Notes: a model not told the origin generated them from the letters alone. A stretch of 64,000 nt of DNA from Cadophora sp. MPI-SDFR-AT-0126 (GCA_020747065.1 JAGMVK010000009.1:1488001-1552000); one strand, 5' to 3'. Numbered from the stretch's first letter, positions 36,582 through 50,677 are shown. Numbers and translations are program-made.

Positions 36582-36602
36582 TATACACACACACACACAC
36601 AT
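36582..36602. repeat. CA dinucleotide microsatellite
   Basis: An uninterrupted run of about nine AC/CA units (atatACACAC...ACACAT) in intergenic sequence. Confidence 0.9.
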
Positions 36603-36810
36603 TTATAAACCCTCTCCGCTCCTCTTCCATGTTACACTCAAAGCAATGGTGTGTGATAGCTCAAAACCAAGCTGCGCTCCACAAGCCAAAATAAACAAAC
36701 CAGTCCCAAGTCCCAAGTCCAGTCAATCTTCTCACATTCCGACTCATGTCAAATCGGAATAAATCTCTAACTGTCTAGTAAAAGAGCAACTTATCTCACA
36801 ACTCATGCCA

Positions 36811-37551
36811 CTCTAGCCCAGTCGTCTAAATCTCTCATCACCAAGATCTTTGACACACAGAACTAACATCTCGCCAGGACTCCCAACCTGCCCCTGAGCT
36901 CGTTAAATAAACCCAATTTGCGACTTCCCATACGCCCTTCACCTCAGTACAGCCTTTGCTGTATTTGACAAGCTGAAATAAAATTAACAATTGCCATGCA
37001 TAAAATGCATTTGCAGGTGCCAGCAGTTCCAACGTGGTCTGACCGTATATGAAAATGAGAAAGATTGTCCGTAGCGTCCCTGTGTAAGTTCGCCTTCATT
37101 CCTCCTAAATCCCGCTTGGTCGAGATATCCAGAACAGCTTGGGCTTAAGTGGCAAATTATTTTTCCTTTTGACTGTCTTCATTCCTACCTCCCCTTCGCA
37201 TTGTAAGCGTAAATGATAGTCTAAACACAGTATATGAATAAAGCAACAAAGTTTCCCTCCACCAAATCGCCGCTCTAGCCCAGCCGTCGCACCTCTAACT
37301 GCACTCTTTACCTAATCCCCCATCACAAACTAACAAGTCCCAGATCAACCTTAAGCCCGCCCCAGGCCCGCTTTCAACCTCCCCGCAACAAAGTCGAACT
37401 CGTTGCACCTCATATTACGTTCTCAACCGGTTTTCCAAATCTGGAATCCCTCAATCCATTCATTAAAACTCGACATCAAAACTCAGAAATTCAGATCAAG
37501 GACCTCAATACCCATCGCCAAAGAATAGCCATGCATAAATTGCATCTGCGA
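36811..37551. repeat. Diverged direct duplication, non-coding
   Basis: Two ordered boxes recur. CTCTAGCCCAGTCGTC at 36811 matches CTCTAGCCCAGCCGTC at 37273. GCCATGCATAAAATGCAT at 36993 matches GCCATGCATAAATTGCAT at 37528. AACTAACA-type sequence lies between the boxes in both copies. Spacing between boxes differs (about 180 and 255 bp), so the copies have diverged by indels. No coding frame spans either copy. Confidence 0.5.
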
Positions 37552-38206
37552 GAAAGCCAGCTCGTTGCCGAAACAGGGCGTGAACTTAAATCTCTAGGTA
37601 AAGAGAGAAGGTGTGTGTTCTTGGTTCGTAGAGTATTGGGCGAGATTTGATCTGATTCGTAAGTAGCTATCCTCCTTTCCGAGTTTGTGATGAGTGCATG
37701 TGTGAGTGGGCGGCTCGGGCTGAGCGAGTTCTCTTTTTGGGTTTCCCTTTCTGTGGTTGTTTGTTTATTTACTTGAGTGGGTCTACGGACCTCGCTTGTA
37801 TGACCAACGTCATCGACCGATTTCCTTATCTCTTTGATTGCAACTGGGCGGCAGATCGTATGAGATCTGCAGGCGTCCCATCTTTCGAGCGTGAAGGCAG
37901 TCCTTAATGGCTCCAACTAAGTTTCAATCTGATCCAAGTTTCGTCACGGCTATCCCCAGATCACACTCATCAAAAACCAGAATCTTTAGAAGCAGATAAT
38001 TGAGAGGCGCTGCCTGGTATCACTAAAATTTTGCTACTCAGCTACCGCATGCTCAGTTTGCTCACCCACAGAACTTGCTATCAAACATGCTAATACAAAT
38101 TTTCTGGTTCACCCAACCTCACTTTCTTTCAAAAATTTCCATGTCTCTTTGGCATCTTACGTACTTTGACCATCCGAATCTCCTACCATGCCAAATCACA
38201 CGCGTT

Positions 38207-40277
38207 CTACTTCGATAGGCCAGCCGCCTTCAGAAATTCGGCGTTCATCCTCGCCATCTCCTCTCGTGCTGCGATATCTGCTGGGTCTTCCTTTGGTGTT
38301 GGAAGGGATTCTGTCTTGCCAGCCTCGAGCTCCTCGATCTTGGCGGGTTCCTCTGTCTTAGTCTTGACTTCTGGTGATGGAGCGGCGATTTCCGTTGGCT
38401 CCTTTGTTGCAACTTCTGGTTCATGAACGACCGGTGCAGCTGGCTCTTCGATTATTGGGGTAGGCTCCTCCACAACTGGGGTATCATGCTTCTCAACGGT
38501 AGGCTCAGGGGCAACCTCCTCGACTGGCTCAGGCTCAACCTCTTTCTCCTCAACTGGAGCTGCAACCTCTTCAGCAGCTGCGGCCTGCTCTTCAGCAACG
38601 GGCTCTTCAACAACAGTTTCCGGAATGACCTCTTCCACTTGCTTGTCAATCACTTCTTGCACATGAGCAGGTTCTGCTTCGACAGGCTTTTCCTCCACCT
38701 CAGGCTTGGCAGTCTCGACAGCTGGTATTTCAACCGGAACTGCCTTCTCAGCTGTAGCCTCCTTGACTTCGGGTTTCGCTTCCTTCTTAATTGGAGCGAC
38801 CTTAGATACAACCTTTTCCGCCTTCGCAGCTACCTTCGAAATTGGCCGAGGCGCGTGTCTGGCTGGTGATACATCCTTGTGTTTGCGAGTGGCGGGACTT
38901 CCTATTGAAGTGGCATTCTTTGGTGGCCCATCTCTCGTCACAGGTCGCTTAACCGACTGCGATCTCTTCGGTGGTGTTACTGGCTTGTCCGCAGTTTTTG
39001 AAGCTGAGGATGTTGTTGGACGCATCATTCGAGCGAGGAAGGATTCGTCGGCTGGTGCACTTGAGGGCAGACTTTGTCGTGAGGGTTGCTTCTTCAATGC
39101 TCCTGGTGGAGGGCCAAGAGAAGGTCTGCTGCTCCCACTCTTCAGTGTCGAAGGCTTGCGAGTCAATGTTGACTTTGTGGTGGTTGTGCTTGCGCGGCTT
39201 GGGGAACGAGTTGAGGTATGATGTGCTTGTAGGGAATTGGTGGACTGCACATTTCCAGATGCACGACTGAGAGACTGTCTTGGAGGAGGTGCCGCGCCTG
39301 TGGCCGTCTTGGAGCCAGAGGAAGCAGTATGTGCGGTCAATGAAGCTGGGAGTTTGACCGGTCTTGTGGGGGACTTGGGTCTCGGCTTGTGGAATCCCGT
39401 TTGTGGAGGAGATGCAGGAATTCTCGTCTTTGCAGCAGCACCATGCGCTGCCACGGTGGGAGGCTTGCTGGTAGGCTTGGAAGTCTGACTTGGGGCCAAA
39501 GACGCTCTGCTTGACTTCTTCTCCACCTTCTTCTCGGACTTCTTCTCTGGGGTCTTTGTAGGCAACTCCTTCGAGCGGCTCATACCAGGGGTGGTTGGTG
39601 TTCTTGGAGCCGGTTCTTTGGTCTTTTTCGGAGACAATTTCGACGCAGTGGGTGTTTTAGCTGTAGATATAGGTGGTGGCTTTGAAGTCTGCTTCTTCTC
39701 TACCGGTTTGCTCTTCTCCACAGTCTTAGCTACGGGCTTGCTTCCTCCATTTGTATGTCCATTTGTCCCAGTGTTAGGCTTCTTCTCCTCCACCTTAGCC
39801 TTTGGCTTGACATGGTCCTTCCGCTGTTCGCTACCACTTGCCAGCTTTGTGTCGGATTCCTGTAGTGCATTCTCGGGTATCGTCTCTTCAATCGCAGAAC
39901 TGTTCTTCCTAGCTTCCTTCTCTACAGCAATCGATGTCTTCCTCTCTAGCGTTGCCATTGGATTCTCGTCCTCGTCGATACTGAAACTGGCCCTCCGCTT
40001 CTGCATGCTTGGTTCACCGCTCATATCCCTTTTCAAGCCCAGCCCCTGTTGTCCGCCGCTTCCCACCACTGTCACAAAACTGGTTCGTACCTTTGAGAGT
40101 GGTCGTGGTGATGTTCCCGTACTCGCACCTCCTAGAATTCTCAGCAGATGTCCCCAGCGGCAATGCAGTGTGCAGAGGCTCACCTGTTGTGGAATCTCCA
40201 GGAGAACGTCCTCGGTCTGGTGGACTCGAGTCCTTATTCTCGAACATGGCTCTGAGGTTTCGCACGCCGCCCGACAT
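38207..40277 (-). CDS. Low-complexity Lys/Pro/Ser-rich protein with acidic C-terminal repeats
   Basis: Exons 40277-40184 and 40131-38207 give 672 residues. The start MSGGVRNLRAMFENKDSSPP is in a different frame from the long ORF and joins it through a 52-nt GTGAGC...TAG intron, so the first 90 or so residues of the raw ORF are not coding. After a short conserved start comes RRASFSIDEDENP, then about 330 residues of Lys/Ser/Thr/Pro-rich basic sequence (KPVEKKQTSKPPP, RSPSRASTTTTKS), then about 180 residues of Glu/Val/Pro repeats (VEEPVAEEQAAAAEE), ending EEMARMNAEFLKAAGLSK. Fungal relatives are often labelled mucin-like, but there is no signal peptide. It is likely disordered and intracellular, possibly cytoskeletal. 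Function unknown. Confidence 0.82.
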
Positions 40278-42051
<1,774 letters not shown>

Positions 42052-42261
42052 ATGTGATGTTTGAATAAAATACCAAGGCGCCCAAAATTGACATGATCGT
42101 ACAATATCTTCGTCTGCTTTCTTCTATTTTATACACTTTCCCGTGCCATGCATGCCATGCTCCACCACAACCAAAGCAGAGTATCATATCGAATTCGACG
42201 CCATCCATGCATTCTCCATAATATACACACAAATGTCTTTCCACTCCCTCCTCCCAATCAT

Positions 42262-42750
42262 TCACAACACCCTACACAACAACATTCCCCCAATCTTCCT
42301 CTCCACACACTCCCTCGCCTCCAACACCCCCTTGTCAGTACTAACAAACAAACACTCTCCAGGCTTTGTCAACCCCTTCACAAACCCCGCCTCCCTCCCC
42401 CTAACAATCCTCCCCAGCCCCTCAACATCCATCCACACCCTCTTAGTCGGCTTACTAACCATACTCATTTGACTCAACACCGGCTCATTATTCCAGTACT
42501 TCATACCCAGCCACAGGCGCCGCGAGCTGATATTCTCCTGCGTGACGGGCTCGGGCACGTACGAGGAGAGGTTGTCGAGTGGAGGAGGAGTGAGGCCCCC
42601 GCGGGTTACGGAGGATAGGAAGCCGGATTGTTGGAGCGCGAGAGTGAGGGTTAGGATCATGTTGGTGGAGGGGACGGAGGTTAGGCCGAGGCGTGCTCTG
42701 GAGGCGTTTTGAAGGTGCGAACACACGTTTGAGAGGTGGACGAGGGACAT
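42262..42750 (-). CDS. MRPS8: Mitochondrial small-subunit ribosomal protein bS8m
   Basis: An intronless 162-residue ORF starting MSLVHLSNVCSHLQNASRAR, the form typical of fungal bS8m, whose N-terminus lies close to the S8 core (no long presequence). Later S8 features: GLGRIVRGREAGFVKGLTKP and the C-terminal STDKGVLEARECVERKIGG, which matches the universally conserved S-T-x-x-G-x-x-x-x-x-x-A motif that contacts 16S-type rRNA. It would bind the central domain of the mitochondrial small-subunit rRNA. Codon choice is GC-rich compared with neighbours: the plus strand here is nearly all C, A and T. Confidence 0.92.
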   Translation of the reverse strand: MSLVHLSNVCSHLQNASRARLGLTSVPSTNMILTLTLALQQSGFLSSVTRGGLTPPPLDNLSSYVPEPVTQENISSRRLWLGMKYWNNEPVLSQMSMVSKPTKRVWMDVEGLGRIVRGREAGFVKGLTKPGECLFVSTDKGVLEARECVERKIGGMLLCRVL

Positions 42751-45700
42751 TTTGGAGTGGTAGGTAGAGGTAGGATGGGAGGACGAGTCCTGATCGTGGA
42801 GAGTTGGGCCCCGCGTGGGCGCAGTGGTGGATGAGACCAGGTGAATTCGAGAGCGATTGATCGATTGCTTGGCCGCTGGGACTCAGCTATTTGTGGCAGA
42901 GCTGTGATGAATTGGATCGATCGGGTTGGACAGGTGAGATGGGTAGTGTTCGTGTGGCGATAGTGTTGGTGGTCAATTGTCTTGAAGAGGTGTTCTATGG
43001 ATGTCAGAATTGAGGGTTCAAAATAATTTTGCCAAGACAAACGCTCGAAAGCGCGCTAGTTTTGGGAGGGAATTTCAAGAGCTCCGAACCGGCAAACCTT
43101 CTTCCACTACGAGTATTTTACAACATTTAAGACAATCCGATGAGTTCGACTTTTGAGTGTATTTGGAAGATGTGAGATATCGCTGTCAGTTAGATATTGA
43201 ACGATCAGAACAACATTTTCTCCAACTCCGTAAGTCTCAGGCAGCAGTTGATTCCCGTGGGATTGGCAGCGAATGCCAGGGCGTCATGACTGGCTTTGTT
43301 CTATGTGTTCAGACATACTTGTTGATCTTTCACTGTGGAAATTCAAGCTATGCCGGTAGTACCGAGCACTATTTGCTTTCTTGGCTCCCTCAATGCCATG
43401 TTGTTCAGCTAAGAGACTGAGAAAGTATCACGCTGGTCTTACTTCATACATGCAGGTTTCCGATACGCCTAGCCATTGCTCATTGGGCTAAAGTCTCTTT
43501 CTAGGTGAGATTATTTGTTCTCCCTCCAAGTGCGTGCGGTTCGTCCATACTTTCTTGATCGTCTTGGCAAGGACCATTCCTCGGACCCAAAATCGTTCGC
43601 ACAGAGCGAAACGACCGAGATGCTGATGATTGGAAATACGTTGAACTGGATCCATGAGGCACATATTGACTAGAATGAAGCGGATGTTCGCCGGGTTTAT
43701 TGACATCGAACTTGTCACTTTTGTGTTGCTGCGGTTGATGTGACTGGTGTAACAGCAGAGCAAAGGCAGCTCAATGGTGTCCTGAGGCTTGTGCTGCGGT
43801 GTGGTTGTTGACTTATTTTCATTTTCTGATATGAGCACGTTCATGCGAAAAGGGTCGAAGGAAGTGTCCCTTAATGATGCTTTCAAAGTGCAAATGTCAG
43901 GAAGTCTCAGAGTATTTCCATTTGGCTGATCGCCGCGTGCAAGCCCATGCTAATCAATCAACCCGTCATGTATAGCGCACACGATTGTACAACTCCAACT
44001 ATGGTTGAGATTCAGGGAATTCCAGACAACGGTGTCACTCATTCAATCTCTTTGACTTGTCTCGTGCGGTGTGATGCGCATGCGCTTCCTGGATATTACG
44101 ACATCGACGTACTCTCCTGGATGAGCTCTCGTTTCTTGCTTAAAAATACTCAGAAGCGACATTAGCTGGTTGAAGTAGAGTAGGCCGGTCGTACGGAAGA
44201 CTTTCAGCATTGTTAGCCGTAAGTAGCGGTTGAACTGGTTTGCTGAAGATCGTGATAGATGACCCTCAGCCCTGTCGAGTGAGTCCAGCAGAGAGTCCGG
44301 TACTCTGTTTTGTCATCTTCTATCTCATCACTCCTTCTCATGCTCTTCCTAGTTGGTTAAGATGACGAGGTAACCAATCTTTTGGACAAGATCAGTTCTA
44401 GGGCAAGGACATGGCTTATTTGAGTATCTTGTGCTTCGTGTTTCGCATAAGCCGGAGTTTGCTTTTTGCTGCAAGACATCTGGATGCCCTGGGTCTCCTC
44501 GCAAGACGCGTAATTGTGTCCTCGAACCTTGTGCTACCTCAACATCCACATTTGCACACAGCCTTGCATTCAAAATTCCGAAAGCACGGTATGGATGTCC
44601 AAATCAGACCAGTATACTTTATTGAAAAATTCGACTCAGAGACTACCGAAGTATGTCTCACATCTGAACATATTTGACAGCTCAGGGTCCCGGAGTGGAC
44701 CCATATTGCCAAACCTACGCCTACATCTGCGAGTAAGCTTACAGCCAGCCTCAAGCATCAGGCCAGCCCAAAACAAACCATTCACCACTATCACAAGCTG
44801 TCACATTCAATCCAAGCTTACGGTACGACCTTCCAGAAAGCCTGCCTGTGGACGTAGCGTATGAAGCCCCCCTGTAAACTCTAATTCAGCACCAGGACCA
44901 GGACCGTAAGTAAGTTCCACCTCTAATCAGACCCCAACAAGCACTCGATCAGCGAGCTCTTGAAGAAAGATCCAAGTTTTCCGGACAAAGGACTTCCGAT
45001 TTCCATTTCGCCGAGTGCTTACCTAGTGACATACCAATGATGATATTATCCATATATCCATGATTCATCCCTTGACGTGCCCCTCTCCTCTTATCCCATC
45101 ACATCCCCTCCACCCCTTGTAAGACCCTGAATCAAATGCCCTAACAAAACGAACTACACTGTAGATCACCAAACTCAGAACCACCAGTGACCCGGGTCAA
45201 CGGAATGCTCTCCGAGTCCCGCCAACTCATTCACTTCCCTCGCATCTCCAAACTCCCATACAACAGCAACATTCCAATCCCTTTTCTACCTTACCGCATT
45301 CCCCCTTCCCTGCAGAGAAAACCAGACGCACGGCACGTATCCAAATTTCAAATCTACCTGGCACGCTACTTTTTTAGGACCAGAATTATAGTGCTTTTAT
45401 CTCGTTACCAAGATGTTTGAATGCAGAGCGAAGCGAGGTGGACATGACTCTGATCCCAGCTTTATGCACCAGCCGATCTTAGAGGCTTACTTGCCTAATG
45501 GCGTTACTGTATGCGAGTATGAGTGAGAAGGCCTTAGAGCAGTAATGGGGCCGTGCTGGATGTTGGCTGGCTTTGGTTGTTCCGGCTTGACATCGACCAT
45601 CGGAGATTTGTAGGGATAGAGCAGGTGCAGGTGTAACTTGATTGTTTGGCCCGAGGCTCTGGGGTGTTCGTTGTACGTTTTATGTGTTCTGTGCCGAGCG

Positions 45701-46068
45701 GGTGGGATGTTGTAAGGGATGGGAATCTTACATGAGCTTGCATGTGAGGGAAGTAATGTAGCTTTGAACGGAAACTCCTTCTGAGGGCAAGGAGAGGCTG
45801 GTAATTTGTAGTTGAGATAGACCGTCCCTTGAATAGGTGAATGCGCGCGCACTTGGTATCCTACATGACTCGCTGAGGAAAAAGAAAAAGCCAAACCCAT
45901 TTTGATATCCCTTTTGCCTTCAAACCATGTTGATGCCCACAGTAATATTAGAACTCCGAATCGTGCCACAAGCTGAGAAAGACCATTACCATCTATAACA
46001 TCCATCTCAGACTCCCAACACCCCAACTCCATCTGCGACTCGCTCTATCCCGCTGCTCTGGATGTCGT
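42751..46068. other. Gene-poor region
   Basis: 3.3 kb with scattered short ORFs. Only one (43488-43886, minus) looks protein-like and is listed. ORFs near 44.4-44.9 kb and 45.5-46.0 kb on either strand have no conserved features. Confidence 0.35.
43488..43886 (-). pseudogene. Possible coding relic of unknown family
   Basis: The open frame actually begins before the Met, after a TAG near 43955 that could be a splice acceptor, with D-Q-P-N-G-N-T-L-R-L-P-D-I-C leading into it. Composition is protein-like throughout: IRFILVNMCLMDPVQRI, then HLGRFALCERFWVRGMVLAKT. It looks like the 3' exon or a fragment of a larger gene whose 5' part I cannot find in the next 2 kb on that strand. It may be a relic. 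Confidence 0.3.
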
Positions 46069-47911
46069 TCAAAGAACATTCATCAGATAATAGGTCCACG
46101 TCTGATCAACCTTCATATCCCTGTCGTAGAACGCCTTCAAAATTCCCATATACTGCTTCTGCAACCCCTTGAACACCTCTTTCTCCTCATCATTCATGCA
46201 CCTCCTCCTCGAATCCACCAGCCTCGTCTTGATCGCCAACAAAACCCTCTCACCAACTAGCAACGTCACGGAATCAATGAACGTCTTCGCAGCGTCAGCA
46301 GACATGAGGCGTTCAAGGTGTGTCGTGGTGCGTGGTAGGTCGAGTCGCGCCTGGAATTTCTCCCAGTTGGGAGATGCATATACGGAGGTCCACCAGTGCA
46401 GACACCAGGGCGAGTAGAAGCGTGTGAGGTTCATGCTGGAGAAAGCGACGAGCAGAGCTGTGACGAGGGGGACTCGCTCGGCGGGTGGGACGTCAGCCTG
46501 GATTATGTCGAAGAGATTCTCACCTCCGACTGGGGAGGGCTCGAATATCGAGATGGCCCATCCGTCGCTGGTGATGATCGAGTGTGCATATTCTGTGAAG
46601 TCGTTGAGAGTCTTCCATTTGCTCACGAGGATGTCGAAGACCTCGCGTGTTGTTGGAACGGGCGTGCAATCTGGATGTCCATTGGCCGAAGGAGCGTTGA
46701 TCGCTGTGTCGGGGCTGGGATATTGCTCAGCTGCTGCGAGGGCCTGAGAAGGGGTTGAGACTGGAGGAATGTCAATATAAAGGCTACCAGCATATTTCGA
46801 AAGGAGTATCTACCATCTGCTGAGACCGCCTGGCTCACCTTTCTCCTCATGAAAGCATAGTGGTTCATAAGTTGGAGGTATTTGTGGCGATATTCGTCGG
46901 CTAGATCAGCACGCTTCCGTAACGACTGCTGGGAGTTTTCCAATTCCTCGACCTCAATGATCTGTAGCGAATGCTTGTAGAAAGATGGATCGACGTCCAC
47001 ATCTGAGTGCCGGAAGTCTTTCAAGATATCCAAGTATTTTCGTCGGTTCCAGTGATGAGGATCCTTTTTACAGACCTCAAGACGTCGTTCTGCTATGACG
47101 ACAAGAGCAGAGTCGAGAAAGGCTTGACCAGCAACCTGTGAAATAACCCCATCTTCTCTCAGCAGCTCCTTCGCCCGTTCCCAATCCTCAGAACAATAAG
47201 TCACCTCACACTCATCATCGTCCTCTTCCAAGTCATCGCAACGTAAGATCAGGTCCCAAGCACATCTCCATGCAGTGAACGGGTAATCAGGATCGCTCTG
47301 TGCCGCTAAGTCTGCTTCCAGAAAGCTTTTGTACAGCACTAATTGCTCCTCTGGTGGGACAAGTGCCTCGATCAATTTAAAAAGAATTGGTCCATTGCTG
47401 TCGTTTGACCTCTTTACCCACTCGTCAAAGTCTGGATGTTGAAAACATAGCAGGGCCGATTCAGTACGTGGTTCCCATTTTGATAGCAGCGTTTCGAATG
47501 CAGATATCACATCGAATGGACCTCGTTCCTTGCGCACAGGGTTTGGCGTGTTTTGTTGTGTAGATAATTCCAAGTCTTCTTCCGTACGGCGTCCTCCGAG
47601 AGGCGTTGTAGAATTGGATTTGGAGACAAGCCCACTACTGCTTGAAGGTTGAGGAGATATTCGCCGTGAGGAATGGGATTCTCTAGAGGATTTATTCTGG
47701 TCCAATCCCCAGCTGTCAATTCTCATACGATACGCTCGCATGCTATCCAGAAAGTCAGTAATTATACTTTTTCCCGCATTGTATCCATATCTTACGATGC
47801 ATTGAACCCATGTTCCTCACGGAGGATGTCCCGAATCTGCTCCAGCGGTTTTCCTTCCTTGATATAAAGTCGTTCCACCTCAGCCTTGTGATATTTCCAG
47901 TCCTTCGGCAT
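46069..47911 (-). CDS. Clr5-domain protein A with two copies of a novel module
   Basis: Exons 47911-47796, 47742-46814 and 46760-46069, 578 residues. The first 55 residues are a Clr5 domain (MPKDWKYHKAEVERLYIKEG; HGFNAS, then MRAYRMRIDSWGL), a putative DNA-binding helical fold named after fission yeast Clr5. A Ser-rich linker follows. Then come two related modules: one at about 118-300 (LLSKWEP; ILFKLIEALVPPEEQ at 158; EDWERAKELL; ALVVIAERRLEVC; YLDILKDF), and one at about 389-578 (ILVSKWKTL; LFDIIQADVPPAER at 431; NWEKFQARL; YMGILKAF; TWTYYLMNVL). A coiled-coil-like stretch separates them. The donor at 46813 (G/GTAGAT) is chosen because only this phase continues to V-S-T-P-S-Q and the second module. 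Presumably nuclear. Confidence 0.8.
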
Positions 47912-49701
47912 CTTTTACAAGTTCAAAATCGCCTGAAGGAAAGCGATCCAGAGACATCGGAGCCATCAATCCATTCTTGAAGTGGCCAGTATCAAGTGTA
48001 AGAAGGGAAGACCGTTCCTCGCATCTAAACGCGGGAATTCTCATAGGAGGGTTGTTCAGCCCTGCCTAACGCTTCTTGGTTTTGACTACATACTGGAGGC
48101 AGGTTCTCTAATCCCAGAAATGCAAGTCGTCCGAGCTAGGCAGGATAACGGGTGCGAATTAAACCTCGTAGATTTTCGGGAGCGCTTCCGCGGAAGCTTT
48201 GATAGCCTGCCGTTATGCAAGCCGACGTGGTCCCATCCCAGCAGCTTTCCCGCAACCAGCTCCGCCACCAATTTGAACCATGCACGCTGCATGGGGGGCA
48301 TGGCTCTGGTGCGGGCGCGATGCGGCGATCGAGTGCGCAGAGCGGATCGCCAGGAGCCATGTTCACTTTGGAGGGCGTGTGCATGGGCATGGGCATCTGC
48401 GGAAACTGGCCAGGAGAAGCCGGTGTCCAGTGCACGTTGGGGAGGAAGGGAGCGGGGGTTTTGCATTTGTACAACATCCACAACAGCGGTCCCAAACATT
48501 TGCATTTCCGTATTGAGCCTCACAAATCCCTTGCTTGGTGGCTCCATCAGTCACTCGTCTTCTGTTGTTTATGCAACACAGACTCCGGATGTCCTGGGAA
48601 TTTACCGCAAGCCCAAAAAAGAGTCTTAGGGGCAATAGTGTGGAGGAGATGTACGGCGCGTGTTGGGGATAAAGCTCCGGGCCTGCCTCATCTGGCAATG
48701 TTCGACGTCGCCCCGACTCAAATCAGAACAACCCCTCATGCCGAGCCGGTCGGGATGCTGTCTCGCAATCCATCACCTCCTCTTCCTCTTCTCCCTCCTC
48801 CTTGATGCTCTTGCGAGCTTCCTGAACCGGTGAAAGGGGGCGGGCTGACTGACGCCTACCATCCACCATTCGGCTCTGTTGGCACGTCCGGGGAAGTGTC
48901 GAGGACTGGCCCGAGTCCGGTAAGCCCCTCATAAAAATATGACAGAAACCCACAAAAATGATAGAAAGTAGAATCCTCGGAATCCTCGATCCCGATCAGT
49001 CTGACGAAATTGCAAGTGTGTTGGTGTTGTCTTTGGCATTTAGGCAAAGCTCGACATCTCGAGTACAAAACAGCCACAGAACTACAGGCTTGAAAAGCAC
49101 CTAGAGGCTCGCTCTTGAAGCACGCGCTGACAAAAGCTCCGATGAGATTCCTTGCGCCGCGGTTACAAGGCTCTCATGTGAAGATAATCTGATGGGGAAA
49201 TGAGAGACGCAACTTGACGAGATGAGATTATTTTGGCTGAGTCGAGCGTTACCTAAGGATATTAATTGAACGTGAAAAGGAGAGAGAGCGAGAGCTGCAA
49301 GATATTCTCGATTAATGAAGCACAGAACAGGACCAGGACCTCGTCACGAGGTATGGCGAGCCTATTTTTAGCGCCCCCCCTAAATCTCGCTTATATTTTG
49401 TGTTTCGCCTCGCCAATCCATCTCATCTCGACTTGGGCCTTCAAGTCCAGTATTACCAACGCCTCGATCATAAGAATGTCAGAACAGCTTCTTCGAGTAG
49501 GTGTGTACGAGAGCGCATTTGAGCCTCATTATCGTTCTTGTCTCAAAGTCTCATGTCTGACGAAGGGAGGTCAAGAAGTGTCTTTCATTTAATTCCACCA
49601 AAGTCAAAGCGTTGCACTAGCAGTCTCACATACTTTTCTGTCATCGCAACTATACCTGTCATCTCTTGTCAAATCTGCGTATCTTTCTATATAAGAGTCT
49701 A
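47912..49701. other. Gene-poor region with GC-rich overlapping ORFs
   Basis: 1.8 kb. Around 48.1-48.8 kb, several ORFs over 100 codons overlap on both strands because stops are rare in this GC-richer stretch. None has a domain or a splice partner. Nothing else supported. Confidence 0.35.
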
Positions 49702-50494
49702 TCACGTGGTATCGAAACCTTCTTCACAAACAGCGCCGTTTGGAGTCGCCTCTTCCGAATGGGCTTGGGCATCAAACTGCGTACCAACACCTAAGAGGTC
49801 CTCTCCCCAATCCGTCATATCCCAATCATGTGTTCTCACATACATGTAGCGTTCCCGATCTGGTACCCAGTACGTCAAGCCTCCATGACTCTGTCCTTGG
49901 GTGCCGAATTCTGCTCTCATAGACTCGTTGCACTCTTTAGAGTCTTGGGCTGTGGCTCGAAGCCCATTGAAGCCGGAGTGCGAGTCAGCAAGGGAGTGAT
50001 AGTTGCCGAGCTGCTGGTATTGAGACGACGGATACGCCTCGAAGTAATCCATGGGTGTGGTATCAACATGGCTTTGTGTTGAATTGGTGGGAAGATGGCG
50101 CGACAAGTTGACATGGAAGTCCTCGAGGCTGGCTGAGATTTGACTGGTATGCTGTGCACGACTCGTGTCGAGATCAACATCGCTTTGATGAGGAGGAAGG
50201 TAGCGCTTATTGTGCTTGAGCAGAGCTTGGGTTGTGAGGGCATGGTAGCTCGATGCAATTGCATGAGACACATGAGATGCGTTGACCAAACTCGAAAGAT
50301 CAGAGGCATATATGGTGGCGAAATCGGGGTTGGGGTCGAAGAGAGTGGAGGTGCTATCTGCGAAAGTGGAAGAAGCCCTGTTGACAAAAGGTCAGCCACG
50401 TCCGAGCACTGTTTTTCGAAAAGGTGGTAGCCACATACCGAGTCAAGTGACTCTTGTGTCCGACCTCTCGGGGCTGTTGCTGTGATAGCTTCAT
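49702..50494 (-). CDS. Hypothetical protein, 243 aa, beside the Clr5 genes
   Basis: Exons 50494-50439 (MKLSQQQPREVGHKSHLTR) and 50377-49702. The 61-nt intron has a GTATGT donor and a CAACAG acceptor, and the joined frame passes through SSTFADSTSTLFDPNPDF and SSLVNASHVSHAIASS. A short helical stretch (YHALTTQALLKHNKRYLPPHQ) may be the only ordered part. The C-terminus is rich in Tyr, Asp and Trp (YWVPDRERYMYVRTHDWDMTDWGEDLLG), reminiscent of an acidic-aromatic activation region. No signal peptide or family recognised. It shares its 5' flank with Clr5 gene B. Confidence 0.6.
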
Positions 50495-50677
50495 GGTGTT
50501 TGTTTGCAGTTGATAGTAATCGAAGTAGTCTTGCTTGTATGTGTGTAAGAGAGCGCTGGAAATATGCCAACAAGAAATTGAAGGAAGCTATACAGAAGGG
50601 AAAGAATTGGAGCGACAGCCATCGTATTATATACACCCTCGACGTGGGCTGGTGGTTCGCAACTTGTGCGCCAATAT

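Larger units (their letters stand above)
35973..38206. other. Long non-coding region
   Basis: 2.2 kb between the FSH1 start and the 3' end of the low-complexity gene. It holds a CA microsatellite and a diverged direct duplication (separate entries). The ORFs here lack protein features. Confidence 0.4.

Noticed and set aside
44411..44677. 88-codon ORF with a hydrophobic start resembling a signal peptide
   Set aside because: The overlapping frame is equally open, the Arg-rich hydrophobic stretch fits a signal peptide poorly, and no downstream exon continues it.
45487..46032. 181-codon minus-strand ORF
   Set aside because: Composition is irregular, with no features. It overlaps the expected 3' flank of Clr5 gene A and a second frame.
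48086..48805. Long overlapping ORFs on both strands (up to 196 codons)
   Set aside because: GC-rich sequence with few stops. No domain, splice partner or start context favours any one frame.
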